DNA of 59,925 nt from Anaerolineales bacterium. GTDB taxonomy: Bacteria > Chloroflexota > Anaerolineae > Anaerolineales > UBA11858. The position numbers were made by a program, and so were the translations under genes. This document shows positions 10,392 to 19,601 of the stretch, one piece after another. How positions within the stretch are numbered: position 1 is the first letter of the stretch; every line of letters starts with the position of its first letter. Below the pieces are notes generated by a model. The model saw only the letters and a list, made by a program, of their open reading frames with translations. It had not been told where the DNA came from and ran no database searches. Location of the stretch: positions 1 to 59,925 of the forward strand of contig JANQED010000159.1 in NCBI GenBank assembly GCA_028278545.1, written 5' to 3'.

Positions 10392-10810
10392 TTTTCTAGC
10401 TCCAATTGGTTTTGTAAATTCCAGCGGTGGTTCGAAAAATGGCCTGAATTGTTCAGATCGAACAGCCGCTCAACAGCTTCAGTGACTAATATATGCAGTT
10501 CCCGGCATTCATCTCTTGGAAAGGGGATCTGCACAGAGCCGTACTGCAAATGCACAATGCCGTCTCCGTGATCGCCTGGGCAGTCCTCGCCGCGCGTACA
10601 CTCCAGGTCACAAGGCTTGTTCAAGGCTGAAAGCATAATCGGCAATCCTAAAAAATCGCCGGGGCAATAGACCAGCCTGTGTCGGCCCCACTCCAGGTGG
10701 ACGATGTTGTATTCACATAGAAAGACGCGATGCTGATCATCTTTTTTTGCCAGCACTTTCTCACGCCAGTCCAAATCTGAATGTGCTTTGGTCCCATTAT
10801 TTGCTGTCAT
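10388..10810 (-). CDS. unknown Cys-containing protein, paralogue of 23497-23919
   Basis: A soluble protein of 140 residues with no recognised domain. Its core 'NIVHLEWGRHRLVYCPGDF' resembles 'GTIHLVWGIATIRFLPQDM' of the protein at 23497-23919; both are about 140 residues, both carry a beta-rich first half with an HLxWG motif and a C-terminal helix. This copy also has KPCDLECTRGEDCPGDH, a possible metal site. An AGGAAAGGAA stretch precedes ATG 10810. It is translationally coupled to the DUF2325 gene, suggesting a shared role. Confidence 0.6.
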   Translation of the reverse strand: MTANNGTKAHSDLDWREKVLAKKDDQHRVFLCEYNIVHLEWGRHRLVYCPGDFLGLPIMLSALNKPCDLECTRGEDCPGDHGDGIVHLQYGSVQIPFPRDECRELHILVTEAVERLFDLNNSGHFSNHRWNLQNQLELEK

Positions 10811-10831
10811 ACCTTTTTCCTTTCCTATGAA

Positions 10832-11650
10832 CTAGAATTCCTGTAAAACCACCAACGATCCCAACAATCCTGCTTTTGCCAGGATGAGTATCAAGGCCAG
10901 ACTGACTGCCAGAAACGCGCCGATGAAGACCCAATCGCGCCGGGCAAAGGTCAGTTGGCGGAAATAACTGCGGGTCTCGAAAGCACCGAAAGCCCGGCTG
11001 TCCATGGCCAGGGCGGTGCGTTCGGCTTTGCGGATGGCGGTTGCCAGCAGCGGGACGGCATAGCGCCGGGCGCGGTCGTATTGTGCCCGCAGGCCACCCC
11101 GGTCGGAGATGCCGCGCACTTTATGGGCTGCCCGGATGACGGCAAGTTCGGAGTGCAGCATGGGGATAAAGCGGTAGGCGGCCATGGCGCTGTAGCCGAT
11201 GCGATAAGACAGCCGCCATTGCTGCACCAGGGCACGGATAAAATCGGATGAATCAGTGGTTAACACAAAAAGTAGGGTGCCGAATATCAACGAGAGAATG
11301 CGCAGGGCTGTGGCCACCCCAAAGATGATGCCGCCCCAGCGCACCACCACCGATCCAATCTGGAACGCGATCCCAGTTCCAGCTACCCGGGCCGGATCAA
11401 CCGCAAAGGGGTAGAAAATCAGAAATCCCGTGATCAAAAACAGCAAGGGAGTCACTGTTTTCAGGTAGCGCAAAATGGGAATCCGTCCCCAAATTACCGT
11501 GATCAACCCAAAAAACAGGATAAAAACGCTCGGAGTCCAGGGGGCAGTGGTGAGCGCCAGGAAGAGGATCACCGGGGCGGTGGCCACGATTTTCGATAAT
11601 GGGTTCAGCCTGTGCAGCAATGAGTCGTTTTGATAGTATAGGCTTTCCAT
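10832..11650 (-). CDS. ecfT: ECF transporter membrane subunit EcfT
   Basis: A 272-residue EcfT-type transmembrane subunit with helices around residues 20-130 and at the C-terminus. The coupling helices that contact the ATPases are represented by the region AVIRAAHKVRG and the later TALAMDSRAFGA, corresponding to the two conserved A-R-G/S motifs. The start is ATG 11650, which overlaps the stop codon of the EcfA gene (TGATG). With the double ATPase and the S components downstream in the cluster it forms a complete energy-coupling-factor importer. Confidence 0.9.
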   Translation of the reverse strand: MESLYYQNDSLLHRLNPLSKIVATAPVILFLALTTAPWTPSVFILFFGLITVIWGRIPILRYLKTVTPLLFLITGFLIFYPFAVDPARVAGTGIAFQIGSVVVRWGGIIFGVATALRILSLIFGTLLFVLTTDSSDFIRALVQQWRLSYRIGYSAMAAYRFIPMLHSELAVIRAAHKVRGISDRGGLRAQYDRARRYAVPLLATAIRKAERTALAMDSRAFGAFETRSYFRQLTFARRDWVFIGAFLAVSLALILILAKAGLLGSLVVLQEF

Positions 11651-13377
11651 CAGGTAACCTCCTCCCAGAGCATTTCTCGAGCCAATGCAGTTGCAAAATG
11701 ATCTACGGTCTGCATTCCTGCCCATTCTGGTTGACGGGCAGCCAACCGCCCCGATAGTTCAGCCAGCGGCGGCAGAGTCAACCTGGCCCGTGATAGGAGA
11801 TCGGGTTGCGTGAAAACATCTTCCGTAGAACCGTGGAACAACAGTTCTCCAGCTGACATCACGGCGCAATGATGGGCATATTCGGCCACCAGGGTCATAT
11901 CGTGGGTGATGATGATCACCGTGCGACCAGCAGCGTGTAGTTCTTGGAGTAATTCCATTAAGGCGGTGGCATTGCGCTGGTCTTGCCCAAAAGTGGGTTC
12001 ATCTAAGATCAGGGTTTCCTGCCCCACAGCCAGCATGGTGGCCACGCTCAAGCGCCGTTTTTCGCCATGGCTGAGGGTAAAGGGGTTGGCTTTTGCCAGT
12101 TTTTCTAAACCAAATTGGGTCAGCAGCCGGGTCATCCGTTCATCGATTTCGTCTTCCGGCAGCCCCATCTGGCGCAGCCCAAAGGCGACTTCGTGGTCTA
12201 CAAAATTGGTAATGAATTGATGTTCGGGATTCTGAAAGACATAGCCCACCCGCCGGATCAAATCACGGGATTCAATCTGGGTCACATCAATCCCGTTCAG
12301 CAGGACACACCCAGCCGGGGGGTGAAGAGTTTCGATCAAGTGCTGGGCGAGAGTCGTTTTGCCGGCCCCATTGGCCCCGATGATGGCCAGAAAATCTCCT
12401 TTGGGAACCTGTAGGTTGATGTTTTTGAGTACCGGAATTTCCCCATACTGGAAAGACAGATTGCGCACTTCGACGGCTGGGGGATGACCGTTATCTGGTT
12501 TGGGGAGGGGTTTGTGTCCATTGGGCGTGATCGCCAACCCCAAAGCTCCGAAAGCCTGCTCTGCTTGTGCCAATGTGGTGGGGAAAGGGGATAATTCCAG
12601 GCCGCGGTTGCGCAGTTGGTGAGCCAGCAGTGCGGTCTGGGGCATCCAGACGCCCTCGGCTAACAGGTCTTCTGTTTGCTCGCCAAAAACATAGGCAGGG
12701 ATGCCATCTACCAGGATGTTTCCCTCACTGGTCAAGGCAATCACCCGGTCGATCATGTGCATCAGGTCATCCAGTTTGTGCTCGATGATGATCAGGGTAA
12801 ATTTTCCGTTCGCTTTGAGCTTGGCGATGGTCTCAAAGACCTGTCGCGTCCCCAACGGATCGAGATTGGCGGTCGGCTCATCGAAAACCAGGGTTTGGGG
12901 CCGCATGGCCAGCACCGCGGCCAGGGCCAGGCGCTGTTTCTCGCCACCGGAGAGGGCGTCCACCCTTCGCCTGCGATAGTGCCCGATGCCAACCTGATCC
13001 AAGGCTTCTTGAATGCGGGAATCCATCTCCTCGGGGGGAACCTGTAGATTTTCCAGGCCAAAGGCGATCTCATCTTCGACCGTCATGGTCACAAACTGGG
13101 CTTCGGGATCTTGAAAGAGAATGCCGACTTTTTGGGAAAGTTCCGCTACCGTAGCGGTGCGGTTGTCTAGCCCATCGATGTCAACCTGCCCTTCCATTCG
13201 TCCACCAACAATGTGCGGAATCAATCCGTTGAGGGCCAGGGCGAGCGTGCTTTTCCCGGAGCCAGACGGGCCTAGCAGCAGCACTGTTTCACCTTGTTGG
13301 ATGTGCAGATCAACCCCCGCGATGGCTTCAGCTTTGCGCCCGATATATTTAAAGTGAAAATCTTGAATTTGAATCAT
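11650..13377 (-). CDS. ecfA: double ECF ATPase (EcfA-EcfA fusion)
   Basis: A 575-residue protein with two ATPase domains. Domain 1 (~1-240) has Walker A GPSGSGKST, signature LSGGEKQR and Walker B TLVFDEPTANLD. Domain 2 (~300-540) has Walker A GANGAGKTT, an atypical signature LSHGEKRR (His replaces the second conserved Gly) and Walker B TLILDEPTFGQD. It powers EcfT. The altered signature suggests that one of the two composite ATP sites may be weak, as in other asymmetric ABC pairs. It starts at ATG 13377, one base after the stop of the ATC-hydrolase-like gene. Confidence 0.9.
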   Translation of the reverse strand: MIQIQDFHFKYIGRKAEAIAGVDLHIQQGETVLLLGPSGSGKSTLALALNGLIPHIVGGRMEGQVDIDGLDNRTATVAELSQKVGILFQDPEAQFVTMTVEDEIAFGLENLQVPPEEMDSRIQEALDQVGIGHYRRRRVDALSGGEKQRLALAAVLAMRPQTLVFDEPTANLDPLGTRQVFETIAKLKANGKFTLIIIEHKLDDLMHMIDRVIALTSEGNILVDGIPAYVFGEQTEDLLAEGVWMPQTALLAHQLRNRGLELSPFPTTLAQAEQAFGALGLAITPNGHKPLPKPDNGHPPAVEVRNLSFQYGEIPVLKNINLQVPKGDFLAIIGANGAGKTTLAQHLIETLHPPAGCVLLNGIDVTQIESRDLIRRVGYVFQNPEHQFITNFVDHEVAFGLRQMGLPEDEIDERMTRLLTQFGLEKLAKANPFTLSHGEKRRLSVATMLAVGQETLILDEPTFGQDQRNATALMELLQELHAAGRTVIIITHDMTLVAEYAHHCAVMSAGELLFHGSTEDVFTQPDLLSRARLTLPPLAELSGRLAARQPEWAGMQTVDHFATALAREMLWEEVT

Positions 13378-13378
13378 C

Positions 13379-14089
13379 TTAACCTGTAAACTCTTTCAAA
13401 TTTTCCGGCGGCCAGCCTGGTAAGGTGGTACCGTCCTTTTTGAACCGAAAATCGCACACCGGGGCGCCGTTGCCCAAGGTCTGCGTGCGGCTAAACCCGA
13501 TCCCCAGGGAACGAAACATAGCGAAATCGACCAGGCATAAATAGGGCACGTACTGCGACATGCCATGCTGTTCGTATAAGGTCACGATCCCACACTCGAC
13601 TACATCCTGGCAGAAATCGAATTTTTCATCCTCGAGGATCACCTTGCGCCAGCCGCCACGGAAATGTGGCAGATCTGCCTGCCTTCGCATTCGTTCTAAG
13701 AACCGTTCCGACATCATCATTTTTCCCATCAGCCAGCGCACCGGGCGGGGCCGGGCATTGAAGAAGGCTTCCATGGATTGGTAAACTATTTTGCCAATGG
13801 TGCGTTCATCCAGCCCCGCTTTTTCGAGCGTGCGGATGATGGCCAATAGCTGCGCGCTCCCAACGAGGTTCATCGTGCCGCTGCTCTTTTTGCCGCCGAT
13901 ATAGGGCAACTGCGGGATGAGTTCCATAAATGCAATTCGGCTGTCGGCGTAGATTCGGTCGATTTTGGCTTCGTCGAAATACTCCCGAAAGATCGTCCGC
14001 GCCGGGCGCAGCATCTTGTCGAAATCTTTCAGCATTTTGGGCTGCTGATTGAGGTAGTAATCGGTATGCGTATCAGTCGTAGCTGGCAT
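13379..14089 (-). CDS. L-2-amino-thiazoline-4-carboxylate hydrolase family protein
   Basis: A protein of about 236 residues matching the ATC-hydrolase family: PYIGGKKS near residue 65, a W/F-rich middle, DFCQDVVECGIVTLY, YVPYLCLVDFAMFRSL and the C-terminal hallmark VCDFRF. The founding enzyme opens the thiazoline ring of L-2-aminothiazoline-4-carboxylate, but most family members have unknown substrates. The start is ATG 14089 (GAGG upstream); in-frame TTG codons further upstream are less likely. It sits directly between the fused ABC transporter and the ECF ATPase/EcfT genes, so it probably acts on the imported compound. That link is an inference from context. Confidence 0.75.
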   Translation of the reverse strand: MPATTDTHTDYYLNQQPKMLKDFDKMLRPARTIFREYFDEAKIDRIYADSRIAFMELIPQLPYIGGKKSSGTMNLVGSAQLLAIIRTLEKAGLDERTIGKIVYQSMEAFFNARPRPVRWLMGKMMMSERFLERMRRQADLPHFRGGWRKVILEDEKFDFCQDVVECGIVTLYEQHGMSQYVPYLCLVDFAMFRSLGIGFSRTQTLGNGAPVCDFRFKKDGTTLPGWPPENLKEFTG

Positions 14090-14208
14090 GTTCAATTGCC
14101 TCGTCAAGGTTTTAATCTAAAAAAGGAATACCACACAGCACTCTTGAAAGGGTGTGTATTGCGGAAATCATCAAAGCAGCCCATAAATCCTGTGTCACGA
14201 TCATTTTC

Positions 14209-17200
14209 CTAAGTGGCCTCACCCACCAGTACACCAGCAGTAGTCGCGTTTTCCGCGCTGCCCAGCTTCCAACTGCGGGCCTTTTGTCGCTCCTGCCAGA
14301 AGTAGTTGTACAAGCCATCATGCCGGATCAGTTCATCATGGGTGCCTTGCTCGATGACTTGACCGCTCTTCAGCACCAGGATCATATCCGCGGTTTGGAC
14401 GGTGCTCAGGCGATGGGCGATGATGATCACGGTTTTCTGCTTGACCAGGGCATTGATGGCTTGCTGGATCAGGCGCTCGTTTTCAGGATCGACGGAAGCG
14501 GTAGCTTCATCAAGCAAAACGATGGGTGCATCTTTGAGGATGGCGCGGGCGATGCTGATGCGCTGCTTCTCTCCGCCGGAGAGCGTCGAGCCACCTTCAC
14601 CAACCATGCTGCTGTACCCGTCGGGCATCGCGACGATGAAATCATGGGCCTGGGCCAGCCGGGCCGCGGCGAAAACCTGTTCGTCCGTAGCGGCGGGGTT
14701 GGCAAAACGGATGTTATTCATAATCGTGTCATTGAAAAGGTACACATCCTGGAAGACCATCGTGATCTGCGAGAGCAGCGCATCGCTGGACATCTCCCGT
14801 ACGTCCACGCCCCCCACCTGAACTGCGCCCTGATCCACATCCCAGAAACGGGCGATTAAATTTGTGATGGTGGTTTTCCCGGAACCAGATGGCCCCACCA
14901 GGGCCACCATCGTCTTCTCTGGGATTGAGAAACTGACCCCATCCAGGACTTTTTCTTCTTCATAGCTAAAGTGCACAGCCTTGAATTCAATTGCATACCC
15001 GTCGGGCGGGGCGCTGACGGCGGATTCGGGGAGCAGCGGGGTTTTTAGGAATTCGTTGATATTATCGACCCCATTGGCCGTTACACGCTGGAAGGACATC
15101 ATGTCGCCCAGGGCCATCATCGGAACGTAGAATGAGGTGCCAATCAGCATAAAGAGCATGAAGCGCTCAAAATCCAAGGCCCCATTAACCGACAGCCAAC
15201 CCCCCAGGGCCAGCATCAGGCCAAAACCAAACTCCAAAATGGTTGAGAATCCAATCATCGCTGGGGAAATGCGAGTGACGGTATTGCAAGCAGCATGGCG
15301 ATAGCGATCCATGGCCTGGTCAAATTGCTCGAAGCGATCTCCCGGCAAGTTGAAGGCCCGGATCACGCCGATACCCTGGATGTATTCCACCATGCGGGCA
15401 TTGGCCGTTTTCAAGGCTTCCCTCTGTTCCAGCCAAACCTGGGTGAATATACCCATCGAGCGCTGCAACACCCACATCGCAAACGGTACACTGCTGCCCA
15501 TCGCCAGTGCCATGCGCCAGTCGATGAACAAGGCGAAGATAAAGGTCAACGCCGGAACGACTACACTGTATATGAACAAGGCGACGGTCAAGCGGGTTTC
15601 AAGGAAATCGATGGTGGTGGTGAACAAGGCGTCTATGTAACCAACATCCCGCTTGGTAAAGAACCCCAGGGGCAAACGCCGCAAATAATCGCTCAGTGTC
15701 ACTCGCAAACCACGATGCATGTTAGCATCCAAGCTCATAAAGGCGATATAAGCCGATTTATTGAGGAAATACTGGCAGATAAAGATAGCTATCAGCCCAA
15801 TGGCAAAAGCCACAATCACACCGGGTGAAATGCTGCCTCGGAATAAAGCCACCAGCGCCAGGAAGATCACCAGCCCCGGCAAAGCCATAAAGCTGCCCTC
15901 CAAATATGTCCACAAAGCTCCTCGGCGGAATAAGGGCAGCTGATCTGCAATCAGTGCTCGAACCCGCTGCCAGTGGGTAGCTGCCGTCTTTAATGGCTCA
16001 AAAGGATTTTTGAGGGGGATGTATTCACCCTCGTAGGCGGTGTTGGGATTGACGAGCAGGGTTTCCACATCGGCGTCAGAGTCGAACTGCCACTCACGGG
16101 CGTCAGTGTGGGATTTCCACAAGGTTCGATACAAGTCATTGGCTGCCAGCAGCTCTTCGTGCGTGCCGCTAGCTGCGATCTCCCCTTCATCGACCAGCAA
16201 AATCTGATCGACTTCAGTAATCGTTGAGAGACGATGTGCCACCACGACCAGGGTCTTAGGTGATTCAGGGTTGCTGGCCATCAAGGCGGCCAGGGCTTCC
16301 TGAATCAATCCCTCGTTTTCGGGGTCTACAAAGGCGGTGGCTTCATCCAAAACGATAATGGGGGCGTTTTTGAGGATGGCGCGGGCAATCGAAAGGCGCT
16401 GCCGCTCCCCGCCGCTCAAGCGGGCGCCGTTTTCACCCACCACAAAATCGTAACCACCGTGCTCCTCGATGAAATCGTCGCAACGGGCCAACTTGGCGGC
16501 GGCTATGATCTGATCGCGGGTGGCGTCTGGATTACCCACCCGGATATTTTCGTAGATTGTGTCATTGAAGAGGAATACATCCTGAAAGACAAATGAAATC
16601 GTATCCATCAACTCGGTGGTGTTCATCTGCCGGATATCCACACCGCCGATTTCGATGCTGCCTGCATCAACATCCCAAAAGCGGGGTATCAGCCGGGCAA
16701 TGGTGGTTTTGCCCGTGCCCGAGGGGCCAACCAATGCGGCCACGGAGCCTGCTGGGATGGTAAAACTGATATTATCCAGCACGAGGGGAGGAGTTTCAGA
16801 CTCAGTTTGGGGTTGTTCCTCTCCATCCTGAGTCTCAGCTTCCTTTTCGGTGAGTGCGCCATAACTGAAGGACACCTCCCGAAAGGCGATCTCATGGCCT
16901 TCAGGGTAACGGGGGGCTACCGGCTCCTCCAGGGAGGTCTCTGAAAATAGGGCATCAATTCGACCCATTGACATATACAACTGGTAAAAAGCCATCGAGC
17001 CGTGCATCATGAGGTTGTAGATCGGTCGGGCAAACCCCAGGCTCATTAGCAGGAAAAGCAGCAGGGTCGGCAGTTCGACAGAGTTGTTGAGGTAAAACAG
17101 CAGTCCTGCAGGCACGATGAAGAGCGGCCCGGTACGAAAGGCCACATTCATGGCGGAATAATACTGCTCCGCATTTCTGCTCATATTGATGAAAAAATCA

Positions 17201-17934
17201 GCCATCTCATCGACGACTTTCTTCAAATCGGTAAATGAGGCCCGTGAACGCGTGAATGCCTTGATCACTTTCATCCCGTTGATGTATTGGATGATCATGC
17301 TGTTCATGCGGTCAACCATTTCGTTATAAATCTTCCAAGCCTTAATATTGACTTTACTCATCAACCCGAAGCAAACCACCCCCAGGATGGGCGAGAGCAG
17401 CAGGATCAAGGCCAACCGCCAATCCACGAAGAATAGGGCGATGAGAGAGGCAATGGGCACGGTGACCGCCGCGGCCAATTCAGGGATGACATGCGCTAAG
17501 GCGATCTCCATTTTCTCGACGTTTTCGTGGATCACCCGTTTGATGGCACCAGTATTCCGGCGGTCGAAGAAGCCCAGGGGCAGTGAGCCCAATTTGCGGG
17601 CCAATTCCAGGCGGGCTTCGTAGAGAATATCGTAGGCGGCGATATGCGAGATATGCAGCGAGCTGCCCATGGTCAGCGCTTTGATCACAGTGGCCAGCAA
17701 ACTCCAGCCCACGATTTGCAAGACATAAGATGTATCTGCAGTGGTCAATCCATTTTCGATCAGATGAACCGTGATGAGGTAAATCGCTACAAATGGGGCT
17801 AATCCCAAAATGGACGCCACGACGGAGAGCAGGGCAGAAATACCAAGCTGACCCCGCCGGGTGACGGCAATTGCCTGGAAATTTTCAGAACTGCCGGTTG
17901 GTTTTGCTGTTTTTTGATCTGATGTGATACTCAT
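14209..17934 (-). CDS. fused double ABC transporter (TMD-NBD-TMD-NBD), YbtPQ/IrtAB-like layout
   Basis: A single 1241-residue chain with two complete exporter-fold halves. Half 1: membrane domain ~35-320, ATPase ~360-610 with GPSGTGKTT, LSGGERQR and IIVLDEATAFVD. Half 2: membrane domain ~665-960, ATPase ~1000-1220 with GPSGSGKTT, LSGGEKQR and IVLLDEATASVD. Normally two genes encode such halves. Paired exporter-fold proteins next to ECF genes are known in siderophore loci, where they import ferric siderophores (YbtPQ, IrtAB). The start is ATG 17934, with AGAGGAG upstream; earlier in-frame Met codons lie inside the ribosome-binding region. Importer or exporter direction cannot be read from sequence. 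Confidence 0.88.
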   Translation of the reverse strand: MSITSDQKTAKPTGSSENFQAIAVTRRGQLGISALLSVVASILGLAPFVAIYLITVHLIENGLTTADTSYVLQIVGWSLLATVIKALTMGSSLHISHIAAYDILYEARLELARKLGSLPLGFFDRRNTGAIKRVIHENVEKMEIALAHVIPELAAAVTVPIASLIALFFVDWRLALILLLSPILGVVCFGLMSKVNIKAWKIYNEMVDRMNSMIIQYINGMKVIKAFTRSRASFTDLKKVVDEMADFFINMSRNAEQYYSAMNVAFRTGPLFIVPAGLLFYLNNSVELPTLLLFLLMSLGFARPIYNLMMHGSMAFYQLYMSMGRIDALFSETSLEEPVAPRYPEGHEIAFREVSFSYGALTEKEAETQDGEEQPQTESETPPLVLDNISFTIPAGSVAALVGPSGTGKTTIARLIPRFWDVDAGSIEIGGVDIRQMNTTELMDTISFVFQDVFLFNDTIYENIRVGNPDATRDQIIAAAKLARCDDFIEEHGGYDFVVGENGARLSGGERQRLSIARAILKNAPIIVLDEATAFVDPENEGLIQEALAALMASNPESPKTLVVVAHRLSTITEVDQILLVDEGEIAASGTHEELLAANDLYRTLWKSHTDAREWQFDSDADVETLLVNPNTAYEGEYIPLKNPFEPLKTAATHWQRVRALIADQLPLFRRGALWTYLEGSFMALPGLVIFLALVALFRGSISPGVIVAFAIGLIAIFICQYFLNKSAYIAFMSLDANMHRGLRVTLSDYLRRLPLGFFTKRDVGYIDALFTTTIDFLETRLTVALFIYSVVVPALTFIFALFIDWRMALAMGSSVPFAMWVLQRSMGIFTQVWLEQREALKTANARMVEYIQGIGVIRAFNLPGDRFEQFDQAMDRYRHAACNTVTRISPAMIGFSTILEFGFGLMLALGGWLSVNGALDFERFMLFMLIGTSFYVPMMALGDMMSFQRVTANGVDNINEFLKTPLLPESAVSAPPDGYAIEFKAVHFSYEEEKVLDGVSFSIPEKTMVALVGPSGSGKTTITNLIARFWDVDQGAVQVGGVDVREMSSDALLSQITMVFQDVYLFNDTIMNNIRFANPAATDEQVFAAARLAQAHDFIVAMPDGYSSMVGEGGSTLSGGEKQRISIARAILKDAPIVLLDEATASVDPENERLIQQAINALVKQKTVIIIAHRLSTVQTADMILVLKSGQVIEQGTHDELIRHDGLYNYFWQERQKARSWKLGSAENATTAGVLVGEAT

Positions 17935-17947
17935 TCTATTTGCTCCT

Positions 17948-18553
17948 CTAAATTTCCTCTTGCTGTTCCTGACCAATAGCGAAGCTGTTCAACACGCCTG
18001 TTTTGGCAATGGCATTGACCAGCACAGTTGCCAGTACACCGCCAAGCAGCGCGCCGCTGAGCAGAAATATAGCCAGGGTTGCGATAATGAATCCAAAGGA
18101 AAAACCGCTGAAAAAACCAAAGGCCAACATCATCAAGAAACTGACCACACCCGCGGCGACCCCGCCGATAACTGCAATTCGAAGTCGGAAATCGCGATAT
18201 CGGGTGATGAGAAAGGGCATTTCCGCAGCTCCACCAAAAAACAATGGTTCCATCACCAACGGTGCCCAGCCAAAGGGTGTAAACGGGAGCTGCGCCAGGT
18301 TTACGATGACTCGGGTGAGAATATTGGCTCCAGGACGCCGCACAATCAGCATGATCATCAGCCCCGGCAAAAAATAGAGGCCCGAGAAGATAACCGCCAA
18401 CATCGGGTTCACAGCGAGCAGCAACCCGGCGAGATAGTTGACTCCGGCCAAGATCAAACCAAAGGCGATGGAAATTGCGGCCATCACCAGCAAATCACGG
18501 GTGGTCCAATCTTTGAGACGGGGTTTGGGTTGGGTGGTTGTTTCAGTTGACAT
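17948..18553 (-). CDS. MptD-type ECF substrate-specific (S) component 1
   Basis: A 201-residue membrane protein with about six helices, beginning KDWTTRDLLVMAAISIAFG, the usual first helix of MptD-family S components. The middle holds the motif RRPGANILTRVIVNLAQ followed by FGWAPLV, shared with the neighbour at 18568. The S component captures the substrate and docks on EcfT. It starts at ATG 18553 with AAGGAG upstream. Both S proteins end in a similar charged tail (IGQEQQEEI here, IAQSQQEEI in copy 2), which points to recent duplication. Confidence 0.85.
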   Translation of the reverse strand: MSTETTTQPKPRLKDWTTRDLLVMAAISIAFGLILAGVNYLAGLLLAVNPMLAVIFSGLYFLPGLMIMLIVRRPGANILTRVIVNLAQLPFTPFGWAPLVMEPLFFGGAAEMPFLITRYRDFRLRIAVIGGVAAGVVSFLMMLAFGFFSGFSFGFIIATLAIFLLSGALLGGVLATVLVNAIAKTGVLNSFAIGQEQQEEI

Positions 18554-18567
18554 TCGATGTTCTCCTT

Positions 18568-19098
18568 CTAAATTTCTTCCTGCTGTGATTGAGCGATGGC
18601 GTAGTTATTGAGGACCCCGGTTTTGAGTAGGGCATCGGACAATACCTTCGACAGCCAACCGCCGAGTATGGCGGTCGAGACCATCGCCACAACTCCTGCA
18701 GCGATGACAACCACCGTTGAGAGGTTGGCATAGCCGAAACCAGCCGTGTGCCTGATGAAGCCGGGGATCACGACCAGTGGACCGGAAATGATCATCATGG
18801 CGGTGCTATATTTGCGGTAGCGGGTCACCAGAAAGGCGATTTCGATGGGCACGCCGTTAGTTAGGGAAAGGGCGATAACCGCCCAGCCGTAAGGGTTCAT
18901 TGGCACCTGTACCAACGAAGAGATCAGCGTGGCGAGTACGGCCGCCCCCGGTCGGCGGATGATATAGGGGGCCATGAAACCAGGGATGAAAAAGACACCT
19001 ACCAAAATGCGGGAGGCAATCGGCCCGGTCAGTATTTCCACCGAGGTCGTGATCAGGTAAACAGGGGTTGTCAACAACCCAAAGACAATGCCGATCAT
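18568..19098 (-). CDS. MptD-type ECF S component 2, frameshifted near the start
   Basis: A 176-residue S component paralogous to the one at 17948-18553 (RRPGAAVLATLISSLVQ; NPYGWAVIAL). The good start signal (GAGGAGGAAAA before ATG 19172) opens a 25-codon frame that ends at 19095, whereas the missing N-terminus (LKAWTTSDLLVTA) is encoded in another frame that contains a stop and no start upstream. The in-frame ATG at 19098 overlaps the leader stop as ATGA, so restart by coupling is possible and would give a protein lacking about 18 residues. Read either as a recent frameshift mutation or, less likely, as leader-coupled translation. Confidence 0.7.
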   Translation of the reverse strand: MIGIVFGLLTTPVYLITTSVEILTGPIASRILVGVFFIPGFMAPYIIRRPGAAVLATLISSLVQVPMNPYGWAVIALSLTNGVPIEIAFLVTRYRKYSTAMMIISGPLVVIPGFIRHTAGFGYANLSTVVVIAAGVVAMVSTAILGGWLSKVLSDALLKTGVLNNYAIAQSQQEEI

Positions 19099-19164
19099 GG
19101 CGGTAACCAGCAGGTCGCTGGTAGTCCAGGCTTTGAGACCGGTTTCTCTTGATTGTTTGTATGG

Positions 19165-19536
19165 TCAGTCATTTTTCCTCCTCAGGTGCAGGGCAATTGC
19201 AATTTGGCCCACGGCCATAATTTCATAGATAATCAGCACAGGTAGGCGGCCTTCAGCCAGCCATAATTCACGCTGTTTCCAATACATAAAGGGCGGCGTG
19301 GTGATGAGCACCAGCACTGGCAGGATGATTAGTATCCAATAGAGAATCGGCTTGCGCGCTGGGGCGATGGTGCGCGTCAACCCAAATACCCCAACCGCGC
19401 TGGTCAGCACCGCCGGAACCAGGCTATGCCAGAGGGCGCCCAGGTGCAGGTACCCCGCCATCACGAAAATGATTTTGATAGCGACATATGCGATCCCGAT
19501 GATGATATAGAGCCAGTAGAAATTTTGTTTTGACAT
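19165..19536 (-). CDS. small four-helix membrane protein
   Basis: A 123-residue protein with four predicted membrane helices and a basic C-terminal end (HLRRKND). No family recognised. It begins at ATG 19536, with GAGAAC upstream, and its stop overlaps the leader start of the second S component by a few bases, so it is co-translated with the ECF genes. It may be an accessory membrane subunit of the importer; this rests on position alone. Confidence 0.6.
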   Translation of the reverse strand: MSKQNFYWLYIIIGIAYVAIKIIFVMAGYLHLGALWHSLVPAVLTSAVGVFGLTRTIAPARKPILYWILIILPVLVLITTPPFMYWKQRELWLAEGRLPVLIIYEIMAVGQIAIALHLRRKND

Positions 19537-19601
19537 GAGGTTCTCATTTTCAGTAGTCAGTGATCAGTAGTCAGTAGAGTTTCCCACTTACAGCTTGCTT
19601 C

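Noticed and set aside
18568..19172. Programmed frameshift in the second S component
   Set aside because: No slippery heptamer or following stem was found near 19110-19160; a plain indel or ATGA restart explains the data.
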